Below, piece after piece: positions 1 through 8,387 of a stretch of 64,000 nt of DNA (the first letter of the stretch is position 1; each line of letters starts with the position of its first letter). The stretch lies in the NCBI RefSeq assembly GCF_018324205.1, contig NZ_AP023356.1, forward strand, positions 4,942,001 through 5,006,000. The letters run 5' to 3'. The notes beneath the pieces were generated by a model. The model worked only from the letters and a program-made list of their open reading frames with translations, did not search any database and was not told the origin of the DNA. The translations under genes were made by a program, and so were the position numbers. The DNA comes from Actinoplanes ianthinogenes. Its GTDB lineage: Bacteria; Actinomycetota; Actinomycetes; Mycobacteriales; Micromonosporaceae.

Positions 1-2
1 TC

Positions 3-551
3 AAGATCCCGGTGTTCCTGTCGCCGGCCGCGCAGACCCTGGACGACACCTACCGGGAGATCGCCGAGTTCGGCACGCTGACCGGGCACAGCAGCGAGGC
101 CACCAAGCTCAACGAGCAGATGAAGGCCGAGATCGACCAGGTGGTCAAGGCGGTCCCGGCGCGCACCAAGCCGCTCAGCTACTACTACGAGCTCGGCCCG
201 GAGCTGTACTCCGCCACCTCGAAGACCTTCATCGGCGGGGTGTTCGACCTGTTCGCGATGACCAACGTGGCCGACCCGGCGGACGCCGACGGCAGCAAGG
301 GCGGTTATCCGCAGCTCTCCGCGGAGGCGCTGGTCAAGGCGAACCCGGACACCATCTTCCTGGCCGACACCCAGTGCTGCCAGCAGTCCGCCGACACGGT
401 CGGGGCGCGCAGCGGCTGGTCGTCGATCACGGCGGTGCGGAAGAAGCAGATCTATCCGCTGGACGACGACATCGCCTCGCGCTGGGGTCCCCGTACCGTG
501 GATCTTGTGAAGGCCGTGGCCGACGCGGTGAGCAAGGTTCCGGCGTCATGA
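3..551 (+). CDS. ABC transporter substrate-binding protein, 5' end missing
   Basis: The C-terminal 182 residues of a helical-backbone binding protein of the FecB/BtuF type, which captures ferric siderophores, haem or cobalamin outside the membrane and delivers them to a FecCD permease. The reading frame is open to the window edge, so the signal peptide and first lobe are missing. The visible part has the interlobe helix and second lobe, including an NPDTIFLAD stretch typical of the family and an aromatic YYYELG segment. The stop overlaps the permease start (ATGA), so the three genes form one translationally coupled importer operon. Whether the ligand is iron-siderophore or cobalamin cannot be told from this part. 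Confidence 0.85.
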   Translation, partial: KIPVFLSPAAQTLDDTYREIAEFGTLTGHSSEATKLNEQMKAEIDQVVKAVPARTKPLSYYYELGPELYSATSKTFIGGVFDLFAMTNVADPADADGSKGGYPQLSAEALVKANPDTIFLADTQCCQQSADTVGARSGWSSITAVRKKQIYPLDDDIASRWGPRTVDLVKAVADAVSKVPAS

Positions 552-1591
552 GACCGGCCGGGCTCCGCCCGGCCTGGCTGGCGGCCGGTGTGCTGGCCGT
601 GCTGGTCGCGGTCGTCGCCGGCCTCGCCTTCGGCTCGGTCTCGCTGCCGCCCGGCGCGGTCGCGGTCGAGTTGCTCAACCTGATCCCCGGGGTGGATCTG
701 CACAGCGGCCTCACCGAGCGGGAGGTCGCCATCCTCACCGAGCTGCGGCTGCCCCGGGTGGTGCTCGGTCTCCTGGTCGGCGCGATGCTGTCCCTGGCCG
801 GCGCCGCCTACCAGGGCGCGTTCCGCAATCCGCTGGCCGATCCGCACCTGCTCGGCGTCGCCGCCGGGGCCGGGCTCGGGGTGACCGCGGTGATCGTGCT
901 GCGCCCGGCCGCCGGCGCGACGGGCGGGCTGCCGCTCGGCGTACCGGTGGCGGCCTTTCTCGGCGGCCTGATCGCGGTCGCCATGACCTGGATCCTCGGC
1001 GCCACCGGTGGCCGGGACCGATCACCCAGCACGCTGATCCTGGCCGGGGTCGCGGTCTCCGCGTTCCTCGCCGCGATGCAGACCTACCTGTTGCAGCGGC
1101 ACGTCGAGTCGCTGCGCGAGGTGTACTCCTGGCTGCTCGGCCGGCTGGCCACCGCGGGCTGGCACGACGTCCTGGTGGTCCTGCCCTACACCGTGCTGAC
1201 CGCGGCCATCGTCCTCACTCAGCGCCGCGAGCTCGACGTGCTCACCGTCGGCGACGAGGAGGCGTCCAGCCTCGGCCTGCACCCGCAGCGCAGCCGCTAC
1301 CTGCTGATCATCGCGGCGTCGCTGGGCACCGCCGCGGCGGTCTCGGTCTCCGGCCTGATCGGCTTCGTCGGCATCATCGTCCCGCACACGGTGCGCCTGC
1401 TCACCGGCCCGAGCTACCGCTCGCTGCTGCCGCTGTCGCTGCTGTTCGGCGCGGCCTTCCTGACCCTCACCGACCTGCTGGCCCGGGTCGCCGGCGGGGC
1501 CGCGGAGATCCCGATCGGGGTGGTCACCGCGTTCCTCGGCGCGCCCTTCTTCATCGTGGTCATGCGCACCAGCCGCGGGATCACGACATGA
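548..1591 (+). CDS. FecCD/BtuC-family ABC importer permease
   Basis: A 347-residue inner-membrane permease that forms the channel for the binding protein upstream. It has about nine or ten hydrophobic segments and the family hallmarks: LRLPRVVLGLLVGAMLSLAGAA near residue 60, GxxRNPLADPHLLG after it, and a LIGFVGIIVPH segment near residue 275 that contacts the ATPase. The ATG at 548 overlaps the upstream stop by 4 bp, which fixes the start; an upstream in-frame extension would overlap the binding-protein gene by about 170 bp and lacks family similarity. The end overlaps the ATPase start by 4 bp. Family assignment is firm; substrate is open. Confidence 0.93.
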   Translation: MRPAGLRPAWLAAGVLAVLVAVVAGLAFGSVSLPPGAVAVELLNLIPGVDLHSGLTEREVAILTELRLPRVVLGLLVGAMLSLAGAAYQGAFRNPLADPHLLGVAAGAGLGVTAVIVLRPAAGATGGLPLGVPVAAFLGGLIAVAMTWILGATGGRDRSPSTLILAGVAVSAFLAAMQTYLLQRHVESLREVYSWLLGRLATAGWHDVLVVLPYTVLTAAIVLTQRRELDVLTVGDEEASSLGLHPQRSRYLLIIAASLGTAAAVSVSGLIGFVGIIVPHTVRLLTGPSYRSLLPLSLLFGAAFLTLTDLLARVAGGAAEIPIGVVTAFLGAPFFIVVMRTSRGITT

Positions 1592-2364
1592 CCGCCCCGG
1601 CGATCATGGTCAACGACCTGACGGTACGCCTGGACGACGCCCTCATCGTCGACCACGTGGACCTCGAAGTCGCCGTCGGCGAGTGGGTAACCGTGATCGG
1701 CCCGAACGGCGCCGGCAAGTCCACCGCCCTGCGCGCCGTGGCCGGCCTGCTCCCCTTCCAGGGCACCGTCCACCTGCACGGCCGCGCGGTCGACCGCCTG
1801 CACCGCCGGGACCGCGCCAAGACCATCGCCGTGGTCGTCCAGAGTCCCGTGGTACCACCCGCTATGACCGTTTTCGACTACGTCCTCCTGGGTCGGACCC
1901 CGTACATCCCGCCGCTCGGCCGCGAGTCTGCCGCCGACCTGGCCGTGGTCGACGAGGAGCTGGCGGCGCTCGACCTGATCCCGTTCGCGGCCCGCCGCCT
2001 GGACACCCTCTCCGGCGGCGAACGCCAGCGGGTGTTCCTGGCCCGCGCGCTGGCCCAGGGCGCCGAGATCCTGCTGCTCGACGAGCCGACCAGCGCCTTG
2101 GACATCGGCCACCAGCAGGAGGTCCTGGAACTGGTCGACCGGCTGCGCGCCGGGCGCTCGCTCACCGTCCTGGCGACCATGCACGACCTCTCCACCGCGG
2201 GCGAGTACGCCGACCGCATGGTCCTGCTCTCCGCCGGCCGGGTGGCCGCCGCCGGCACCCCCGCCGAGGTGCTCACCGAGGCCAACCTCGCCGAGCACTA
2301 CCGGGTGAAGGTCCGGGTCATCCCCGGTGATCACGGTCCGCTGGTGGTGGCGGTCCGGCCCTGA
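1588..2364 (+). CDS. ABC importer ATP-binding protein (FecE/BtuD type)
   Basis: A 258-residue ATPase that powers the importer. Walker A GPNGAGKS is at residues 38-45, the signature LSGGE near 145, and Walker B with LLLDEPTSALD directly after, followed by the H-loop MHDLS. Length and motif order match FecE/BtuD. It is the last gene of the operon, coupled by ATGA to the permease. About 115 bp without any other recognisable feature separate it from fliQ, so the two are probably separate transcription units, although no hairpin terminator is evident between them. Confidence 0.94.
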   Translation: MTAPAIMVNDLTVRLDDALIVDHVDLEVAVGEWVTVIGPNGAGKSTALRAVAGLLPFQGTVHLHGRAVDRLHRRDRAKTIAVVVQSPVVPPAMTVFDYVLLGRTPYIPPLGRESAADLAVVDEELAALDLIPFAARRLDTLSGGERQRVFLARALAQGAEILLLDEPTSALDIGHQQEVLELVDRLRAGRSLTVLATMHDLSTAGEYADRMVLLSAGRVAAAGTPAEVLTEANLAEHYRVKVRVIPGDHGPLVVAVRP

Positions 2365-2479
2365 GCCGCGCGGCAGGGGAAAGGGCTGCTTGAGGTTTCC
2401 TGTGCGGGTGAACCGAATGGCAACCGGGCGGTGACCGGTCTGCACTCCAGGGTTCGCGGGATCGCCCGAACTGAGGGGC

Positions 2480-2749
2480 ATGACCGACACGATGGTGGTT
2501 GAGCTGGGGTTGCAGGCGATGACGATCGCGGCGAAGCTGTCCGCGCCGGTGCTGCTGACCGCGCTGGCGGTCGGGTTCGCGATCTCGCTGTTCCAGTCGG
2601 TGACGCAGATCCAGGAGGCGACGCTGTCGTTCGTGCCGAAGGCGATCGCGATCGGTGCGGTGCTGCTGTTCGCCGGCAACTGGATGCTGCACGAGATGAT
2701 CACCTACACCACGCAGCTGTTCGAGCGGGTCCCGGACCTGCTGCGCTGA
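2480..2749 (+). CDS. fliQ: Flagellar export apparatus protein FliQ, isolated copy
   Basis: An 89-residue protein with two hydrophobic helices (about residues 19-40 and 54-72) and the FliQ pattern: TQIQEATLSFVPK between the helices and GNWMLHEM in the second. This matches full-length FliQ, a subunit of the FliPQR gate of the flagellar type III export machine, along its entire length. The start ATG is preceded by GAGGGG at very short spacing. It stands alone: an ABC importer lies upstream and a VOC protein downstream, with no other flagellar gene in the window. It is either a second copy or a displaced single copy. A terminator follows directly. The family call is strong; function outside its cluster is unknown. 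Confidence 0.9.
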   Translation: MTDTMVVELGLQAMTIAAKLSAPVLLTALAVGFAISLFQSVTQIQEATLSFVPKAIAIGAVLLFAGNWMLHEMITYTTQLFERVPDLLR

Positions 2750-2753
2750 TCGA

Positions 2754-2779
2754 GGCCGCCCGTCACGGGCGGCCTTTTT
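2754..2779 (+). terminator. Intrinsic terminator after fliQ
   Basis: A perfect 9-bp stem (GGCCGCCCG / CGGGCGGCC) with a TCA loop followed by five T residues. It starts 4 bp after the fliQ stop and lies between convergent genes, so it may serve both strands, though the T tract favours the plus strand. Confidence 0.9.
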
Positions 2780-2810
2780 CGTGTGCTCAACGCGTACCGA
2801 AAAGAGGGTT

Positions 2811-3572
2811 TCAGCGGCGGCCCGCGAGCACGGCGAACGTGGCGCCCTGCGGATCGGTCAGCACCGCATAGCGGCCGATCGAGATGGTCGTCGGCGCGGT
2901 GATCACCCGGCCGCCCAGGGCGAACGCGTGCTCCGCGGCCACGTCACAGTCGCCGACCGCGAAGTAGACCAGCCAGTACGGCGAGATGTCGGGCGGCCAG
3001 CCCTCGCCGATCATCGGCTGGAGGCCGGCGACCGGCTGGCGCATGGTCTCGCAGAGCAGGTACGGCAAACCGCCCACCTGCGTCTCCCGGAACGTCCACC
3101 CGAAGACCGCGCCGTAGAAGTTCCGCGCGCCGTCCACGTCCCGGGTGTTCAACTCGTTCCAGGTCAGCGCCCCGGGCACGTCGAACGCCTCGGCGCCGCG
3201 CATCATCCCGGCCTCCCAGACGCTGAACGGCGCGCCGGACGGGTCCAGGAACGCCGCCATCCGCCCCTGGTCCGCCACGTCGAACGGCGCCACCAGCACC
3301 TTTCCGGCGGCGGCCTCGACGCGCGCGGCGGTGAGGTCGGCGTCGTCGGTCGCCAGGTACGTGCTCCAGGTCGTCGGCTGCCCCTCGCCGAACAGCGGTC
3401 CCGCCCCGGCCACCGGCAACCCGTTGAGCAGGAACGTCGTGTAACCGCCGAACTCGGCGCCGGACACCTGTGGGGTCCAGCCGAACAGGCTCGTGTAGAA
3501 CCGGATCGAGTCGTCGAGGTCGGACGTGGCCAGGTCCACCCAGGTGGGCACGCCGGGCGATGGAGCGGTCAT
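2811..3572 (-). CDS. Two-domain VOC (glyoxalase/bleomycin resistance fold) protein
   Basis: About 253 residues made of two tandem VOC domains. Each opens with a W-V/N-E-L-x-T motif (PTWVDLATSD near residue 8; LTWNELNTRD near 130) and a FYxxxFGW element. Proteins of this type resemble hydroxylase/27-kDa antigen-like VOC proteins of actinomycetes; the reaction is not known. The internal ATG at 3572 is preferred because the first domain begins 8 residues later; an upstream ATG at 3608 would add 12 unremarkable residues. It lies 50 bp downstream of the ABC-2 permease on the same strand and could be the last gene of that operon. Confidence 0.8.
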   Translation of the reverse strand: MTAPSPGVPTWVDLATSDLDDSIRFYTSLFGWTPQVSGAEFGGYTTFLLNGLPVAGAGPLFGEGQPTTWSTYLATDDADLTAARVEAAAGKVLVAPFDVADQGRMAAFLDPSGAPFSVWEAGMMRGAEAFDVPGALTWNELNTRDVDGARNFYGAVFGWTFRETQVGGLPYLLCETMRQPVAGLQPMIGEGWPPDISPYWLVYFAVGDCDVAAEHAFALGGRVITAPTTISIGRYAVLTDPQGATFAVLAGRR

Positions 3573-3623
3573 AGCGGCATGGTCGCATCCGGTCACCAGC
3601 GCGGACATGAAAGTGTCAGTCTT

Positions 3624-4361
3624 CTAGCCGAATCGACGACCTTCGTCTCGGCGGAACGCCAGAACGGCCAGACCGCCGAGCGCCACCGTCCAGGCGAGCA
3701 GTGACACCGCCGAGGCCCACTGGAACGGATAGTCACCGACCGCCGCCCACATCAGGCGCACCGCGCCGCCGGTCGGCAGGTAGGGCGCGATCGTCGCGAC
3801 GAACCCCGGCTGCCAGCCGGGCGAGCCCATCAGGCCGCCGCCGAACGCCAGCGGCAGGAACAGCACCTGCGCGACCACGATCGCCGCCTTCTGCGGCATC
3901 GAGTAACCGATGGAGAGGCCGAGCAGGATGAACGGCACCGAGATCACCGCGGTGGCGGCGGCCGCGGCCAGGAACTCCGGCCCGCTCACCGAGGCCGGGG
4001 TGAACAGCGCCGCGATGATCACCACCGGGATCATCGAGATCGCCATGTTGGTGAGGCCGGCCACGATCCGGCCGGTGAACCGGGGCAGGGCGCCGGCCGG
4101 GAGCGTGCGCACGTAGGGATCCCAGGGCTGGGCGCGGTCCTCGGCGACGCCGATGCCGTACTGAAAGAGGTTGGTGCTCATCACCGCGAACGTGATCATC
4201 GAAGCGGCGGCGTAGGTGGCGCCGGCCGGATCGTCGCCGGTGAACGGCACCACGAAGGCCAGCATCGCGGCGGCCGGCCAGAACGCGCCGCCGATCACCG
4301 CGATCGGGATCCGGAACAGCTCCAGCAGCTGAAACTTGGCATGGGTCAGTGCGAGGACCAC
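3624..4361 (-). CDS. ABC-2 type exporter permease
   Basis: A 245-residue membrane protein with six hydrophobic segments in the ABC-2 (daunorubicin/DrrB-like) arrangement: an N-terminal HAKFQLLELFRIP amphipathic stretch, then helices, with PWDPYVRTLPAG in the cytoplasmic loop near residue 80. It would form the channel for the ATPase encoded just upstream, whose 3' end it overlaps by 16 bp. The substrate is unknown: drug, lipid or peptide export are all possible. A homodimer is expected since only one permease gene is present. Confidence 0.87.
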   Translation of the reverse strand: MVLALTHAKFQLLELFRIPIAVIGGAFWPAAAMLAFVVPFTGDDPAGATYAAASMITFAVMSTNLFQYGIGVAEDRAQPWDPYVRTLPAGALPRFTGRIVAGLTNMAISMIPVVIIAALFTPASVSGPEFLAAAAATAVISVPFILLGLSIGYSMPQKAAIVVAQVLFLPLAFGGGLMGSPGWQPGFVATIAPYLPTGGAVRLMWAAVGDYPFQWASAVSLLAWTVALGGLAVLAFRRDEGRRFG

Positions 4362-5230
4362 GACGGCTCCTTGGTCAGGGTCAGGAAGGCCTCCTCCAGC
4401 GTGGTGCCGCGCACCTCCAGGTCACGGAACGCGACGTCACGCCGGACCAACTCGCGGACCAGGGCGTCGGCGTCCGGCGTGAGCAGCACGTGGCGGTCAC
4501 CGGCGCGCTCCGCGCGCAACACCCCGGACAGGTCCGGCAGGTCAGTGGACGAGGTCAGAGCGATTTTGCGTACGCCGGCCAGCTCCCGAAGAGCGTCGAC
4601 GCTGTCGTCGGCGAGAACGCGGCCGGCGTCGAGCACCACGACCCGCTGCGCCAGCGCCTCGATCTCCTCCAGATAGTGGCTGGTCAGCACGACCGTGCCG
4701 CCCTCGGCGTGGAATGCCCGGATGCCGTCCCAGAGGGCGCGCCGGGCCTCCACGTCCAGCCCGGTGGTCGGCTCGTCGAGGAAGACGATCCGCGGGCGGC
4801 CGGCGAAGGCGAGGGCCACCGCGAGGCGGCGTCGCTGCCCGCCGGAGAGGCCACCGGTCTGCCGCCGGATCAGGTCGGTCAGCCCGAACCGGCCGAGAAT
4901 CTCCGCAGTGGACAATGGGTCGGCGAAGTGCGCCCGGACGAAATCGGTCACCTCGCCGACGCGCAGCGACGCCGGCAGGCCGGTCTCCTGTGGAGTGACG
5001 CCGAGGTATCGCCGGAACCGGGGGTCGCGCGGGTCACCGCCGCACAGCTCGACCCGGCCCGAGGTGGGCCGCCGGATGCCGGTGAAGAGGCTGACCAGGG
5101 TGCTCTTGCCGGCGCCGTTCGGCCCGAGCAGACCGACCAGCTCGCCGGCCGGCACCTCCAGGTCGAGGTGGTCCAGGGCCAGGGCGGTGGAGTACCGCCG
5201 GGTGACCTGGACGGCACGTGCGTGGATCAT
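4346..5230 (-). CDS. ABC exporter ATP-binding protein
   Basis: A 294-residue DrrA/CcmA-type ATPase. Walker A GPNGAGKS is near residues 37-44, signature LSGGQRRR near 129, Walker B IVFLDEPTTGLD near 150, and an H-loop in LTSHYLEE. A C-terminal extension of about 80 residues with the usual beta-rich tail follows. Its ATG overlaps the stop of the regulator gene (4 bp), and its end overlaps the permease gene. The set of membrane protein, regulator, ATPase and permease reads as one four-gene minus-strand operon. Confidence 0.93.
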   Translation of the reverse strand: MIHARAVQVTRRYSTALALDHLDLEVPAGELVGLLGPNGAGKSTLVSLFTGIRRPTSGRVELCGGDPRDPRFRRYLGVTPQETGLPASLRVGEVTDFVRAHFADPLSTAEILGRFGLTDLIRRQTGGLSGGQRRRLAVALAFAGRPRIVFLDEPTTGLDVEARRALWDGIRAFHAEGGTVVLTSHYLEEIEALAQRVVVLDAGRVLADDSVDALRELAGVRKIALTSSTDLPDLSGVLRAERAGDRHVLLTPDADALVRELVRRDVAFRDLEVRGTTLEEAFLTLTKEPSWSSH

Positions 5231-5556
5231 GTCTCCTCCGTGTGGTTGAGCAGGGCACGCAGGGCGGTGACGTAGTCGTCGAAGGCGAGGCGGCCGCGGC
5301 GGGTCAGCCGGACCAGGGTGGTGGGGGTGCGGCCCCGGTGCGTCTTGACCACCTCGACGTAGTCGGCGTCCTCGAGTTTGCGCAGGTGGACCGAGAGGTT
5401 GCCGGCGGTCATCCGGAGGATCTCCTGGAGCCGGGGAAAGGCGATGCTGTCCGCCTCGCGCATCTGGGAGAGCGCGGAGACCACCCGGAGCCGGGCCTGC
5501 GCGTGGATGACCGGGTCGAGCTCGGGCAGCTCGCTCGCGGTGTCGCTCGCGCTCAT
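5227..5556 (-). CDS. Winged-helix transcriptional regulator of the exporter operon
   Basis: 109 residues forming a single winged helix-turn-helix domain of the HTH_34/ArsR-like group: DPVIHAQARLRVVSAL, recognition helix MTAGNLSVHLRKLEDADYV, and wing KTHRGRTPTTLVRLT. No ligand-binding domain or metal-binding cysteines are seen. The longer open frame upstream is not coding; the ATG at 5556 overlaps the stop of the membrane-protein gene (ATGA). Such regulators commonly repress the adjacent ABC transporter; here it would be autoregulatory, as it is co-transcribed with its likely targets. Confidence 0.88.
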   Translation of the reverse strand: MSASDTASELPELDPVIHAQARLRVVSALSQMREADSIAFPRLQEILRMTAGNLSVHLRKLEDADYVEVVKTHRGRTPTTLVRLTRRGRLAFDDYVTALRALLNHTEET

Positions 5557-6185
5557 CGGCGGTGCCACCAGCCGATCAGACCGGCGATCATGAGTCCGCC
5601 GCCGCCGGCCACCGCCACGACCAGCGCGTGCCAGCCCGGCCCGATCAGCACGCCGACGATGTTGACGCCGCTGATCCAGGCGCCGAGGACGAAGGTGACC
5701 CGGTCGTCCCAGACTGCGGCGCCGGCCATGTAGAGCGCGCCGATCAGCGCGACCAGGCCGCCACCCCACAGGATGCCCTGCCGCGACTCCGGCACCACGT
5801 CGCTGACCTGGCTGAACACCAGCGCCAACCCGGCGAAGCCGGCGGACCAGGAGAACCCGAACATCCGCCCCTGCCGGGAGCTGGGCCCGCTCAGCGCGCG
5901 GCCGGACCGGGCGCCCATCACCCCGGTGATCGCCCCGGCGGCCATCAGCAGCAGGGTCAGCACGGTGATCGGCAGCCAGTCGGGCAGGGCCACGAGCACC
6001 CGCTCGTCCGGCCCCCAGCGCAGGAAGAACAGGCCGAATCCGATCAGCCAGGTGATGCCCCACGGCCAGAACATCCACCGCGGGTCGGGGGTCAGCTCAC
6101 GCTCCAGGTTGGCCCGCTCCCGATCGATCAACCGCAGCGCCTCGGCCGGGTCGTCGAATGTCGATTCGTCGTCGATCGATGCCAT
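5553..6185 (-). CDS. Six-helix membrane protein, first gene of exporter operon
   Basis: 210 residues with a charged N-terminus (about 35 residues, DDPAEALRLIDRERANLERE) and six predicted membrane helices, the first at WPWGITWLIGFGLFF. No catalytic motif is recognised. Proteins of this layout often precede an HTH_34 regulator and ABC-2 exporter genes in actinomycetes, so it may be a sensor or accessory of the transporter; that role is inference from position. The start ATG at 6185 is followed directly by a divergent promoter region. Confidence 0.75.
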   Translation of the reverse strand: MASIDDESTFDDPAEALRLIDRERANLERELTPDPRWMFWPWGITWLIGFGLFFLRWGPDERVLVALPDWLPITVLTLLLMAAGAITGVMGARSGRALSGPSSRQGRMFGFSWSAGFAGLALVFSQVSDVVPESRQGILWGGGLVALIGALYMAGAAVWDDRVTFVLGAWISGVNIVGVLIGPGWHALVVAVAGGGGLMIAGLIGWWHRR

Positions 6186-6208
6186 GCGCCTACTTTACGA
6201 CTCAAAGT

Positions 6209-6220
6209 CAAAGAACTTTG
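6209..6220. promoter_or_regulatory. Candidate operator, CAAAG-AA-CTTTG inverted repeat
   Basis: A perfect 5-bp inverted repeat with a 2-bp spacer lies in an AT-rich 61-bp gap between the divergent exporter operon and the acetyltransferase gene, 24 bp upstream of the former's start. Position suggests a binding site for the HTH regulator of that operon. No direct evidence beyond the dyad. Confidence 0.4.
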
Positions 6221-6246
6221 TGCCATAAAGCTCATAGGGTGGCGAC

Positions 6247-6672
6247 GTGCTTGATGTGATCTTGAGAAAGGCCGAGCCGGCCGACCTGCCCGCGGTGCTG
6301 GCGTTCTGGCAGGGCGCGGCGGAGAACGGCAACCGGCCGGTGGACACCGCCGAGGCGGTCGAGGCGCTGCTCGCCCGGGACCCGGAGGCGCTGATCCTGG
6401 CGATCGGGGACGGGGCCGTCGTCGGCACGATCATCGCCGGGTGGGACGGGTGGCGCTGCCACCTCTACCGGCTCGCGGTCGATCCGGACCGGCGCCGGGC
6501 CGGCATCGGCGGCCGCCTGATCGCCGCGGCCGAGGAGCGGTTCCGCGCGCTGGGTGGCACCCGCGCGGACGCCATGGTGCTCGACGCCAACGAGCGGGCG
6601 CACGGCATCTGGACGGCGCACGGCTACCGTCCGCAGCCGGAGTGGTCCCGCTGGGTGAAGCCGCTCGGCTGA
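6247..6672 (+). CDS. GNAT-family N-acetyltransferase
   Basis: 141 residues covering a complete GNAT fold. The acetyl-CoA binding motif A is visible as LYRLAVDPDRRRAGIGGRLI (near residues 76-95), followed by motif B with VLDANERAHGIWTAHGYRP. The acceptor is not predictable. The GTG start gives the expected first strand (VILRKAEPADLPAVLAFW). It is divergent from the exporter operon and 74 bp upstream of the repeat protein. Confidence 0.87.
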   Translation: MLDVILRKAEPADLPAVLAFWQGAAENGNRPVDTAEAVEALLARDPEALILAIGDGAVVGTIIAGWDGWRCHLYRLAVDPDRRRAGIGGRLIAAAEERFRALGGTRADAMVLDANERAHGIWTAHGYRPQPEWSRWVKPLG

Positions 6673-6746
6673 ACCGTCCGGTCCGAGATCCACATGCATC
6701 AGAAGGGGGTTCCGGTGCGGCGGCCGAGCGGCAAGGATGCTCGATC

Positions 6747-8387
6747 GTGGATGACCTCCTGGTAGCGCTGGCCGGCAACCCCGCCCTGCCGCCCGCCTTG
6801 GCCGACCGCCTGATCGGGCTGGCCGACGAGGAACTCGCGTGTGCGCTCGCCGCCCACCCCGGCCTCACCGGTGCCCAGGTCCGGGAGCTGGCCGGCCGGT
6901 TCGAGGCGGCCGCGGTCCAGTTCGCCCACGACGGGCGGCTGTCCGCCGACGACTTGCCGGAGCCGGCCGGGACGGCCGGCTGGGCGCACGTCGCCCTGGC
7001 CCTGCTCGACGCGGGCCGCGGCCGGGCGGAGTGGGCGCGGCAGCTCGCCGCCGAGACCGACCCGGAGCTCCGGCAGGAGCTGGCGGTCTGCCCGGACCTG
7101 CCGCCCGACGTGCGCGAACGGCTGGCCGCCGACCCGGACCCGGAGGTCGTCGCCGAGTTGGCCTGGCGGACCACCGATCAGCGGTTGCTCGCCCGGCTGG
7201 CCCGGCACCGGCACGCGGAGGTGCGGGTGACGGTCGCGGCGAACCGTGCCACGCCACCCGAGCTGCTGGCCGCACTGGTCACCAACGATCCGCCGCCCGA
7301 GGTGTGCCAGGTCTGCGAGCGGGAGCCGATCCCGTTCGTGCACGATCCGCACTGCGCGCGGACGGACTGCACACTGCCGCCCGGGGCGGCCTGCGACGGT
7401 AGCCACCAATACGCTATCCACAGCCTGCGGTGCCAGGCTGTGGATAACCCGGCGACGCCGATGTCGTCCCTGGTCAGCCTGGCTGACAACGAGTCGGCGA
7501 TCCTGCGGTGGACGCTCGCGGCACGGCCGGACCTGCCGCCCGGGGTGGCCGCGCGGCTGGCCGGTGACCCGATCCCCGGCGTGCGGCACGACCTGGCCGG
7601 AAACCCGGGACTGCCGGACGAGGTGCTCCGGAGGCTGGCCGGCGACAAGGATCCCGAGGTCCGGCGCCGGCTCGCGCACAACCCGAAGGTTCCGCTCGAC
7701 GTGCTGGCCGAGCTGGCCGCGACGACCCGGATCGGGCCGGTCCTGCTGCCGCGGGTCGAGGCGGCGACCGATCCGGAGGTCCGGCAGCTCGCGGCCAGTC
7801 CGGTGCCCGAGGTGCGGATGCTGCTGGCCACCCGCCGTGACCTGCCGCCCGAGGTGCGCGACGCGCTCGCCGGCGACCCGGACGCGAAGGTCGTCGCGGC
7901 GGTGGCCGGGCACCCGGGGCTCTCGGTGGAACGGCTGGCCGCGATGGTGGCGGCTCAGGGCGTACGGGTGAAAAGCAGTGTCGCGGCGAACCCGGAGGTG
8001 CCCGCGGACCTGCTCCTCGACCTGGCCCGGCAGGATCCGCGCGTGCCGAAGGCGCTGCGCGAGATCGCCCGGCACCCGCATGCCGGAGCGGCGGCCCTGG
8101 AGTTCTGCCTCGCCGACGAGCGGGCCCGGCCGATCGCGGCCGGGCACCCCGCGCTGCCCCCGGACCGCGTCGCCGAGCTGCTCGGCGACGCGGATCCGCA
8201 GGTGGCCGAGTCGGCGGCGGGCAACCCGTCGCTGCCGGTGGCGGCGATGGAGCGGCTCATCGCGGACCTCGGCGCCCGCGGCGGACTTTCAGCGGCCGAG
8301 GGCGCTGAGGGCGGCCCGGACCTGCGGGATCGGGTCCGGGCCGAGCGGCCGCAGCACGATGGTCCCGGTGCCGGCCTCGACCAGTGA
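6747..8387 (+). CDS. Variant leucine-rich repeat (LRV) protein with internal cysteine cluster
   Basis: 546 residues made almost wholly of about 24-residue helical repeats of the form NPxLPPEVLxxLAxDPDPEVRRxLA, the LRV/HEAT-like family. The array is interrupted at residues 187-229 by an insert with six cysteines spaced C-x2-C-x12-C-x4-C-x7-C-x12-C plus several histidines, which suggests a metal or iron-sulfur site; Azotobacter LRV protein carries a 4Fe-4S cluster, though at its N-terminus. The GTG start follows AAGGA at about 10 bp and begins one residue before the first repeat. The last 33 codons overlap the converging LLM oxidoreductase gene by 99 bp. Function unknown; a protein-binding scaffold is likely. 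Confidence 0.82.
   Translation: MDDLLVALAGNPALPPALADRLIGLADEELACALAAHPGLTGAQVRELAGRFEAAAVQFAHDGRLSADDLPEPAGTAGWAHVALALLDAGRGRAEWARQLAAETDPELRQELAVCPDLPPDVRERLAADPDPEVVAELAWRTTDQRLLARLARHRHAEVRVTVAANRATPPELLAALVTNDPPPEVCQVCEREPIPFVHDPHCARTDCTLPPGAACDGSHQYAIHSLRCQAVDNPATPMSSLVSLADNESAILRWTLAARPDLPPGVAARLAGDPIPGVRHDLAGNPGLPDEVLRRLAGDKDPEVRRRLAHNPKVPLDVLAELAATTRIGPVLLPRVEAATDPEVRQLAASPVPEVRMLLATRRDLPPEVRDALAGDPDAKVVAAVAGHPGLSVERLAAMVAAQGVRVKSSVAANPEVPADLLLDLARQDPRVPKALREIARHPHAGAAALEFCLADERARPIAAGHPALPPDRVAELLGDADPQVAESAAGNPSLPVAAMERLIADLGARGGLSAAEGAEGGPDLRDRVRAERPQHDGPGAGLDQ
7415..7446. repeat. Perfect 13-bp inverted repeat with DnaA-box-like arms
   Basis: Arms TATCCACAGCCTG and its exact complement are separated by 6 bp, inside the cysteine-rich insert of the LRV gene. 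Each arm contains TATCCACA, and the right arm extends to the full TTATCCACA on the minus strand. It may be a DnaA-binding dyad, an mRNA hairpin, or chance shaped by the protein sequence. Confidence 0.6.
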
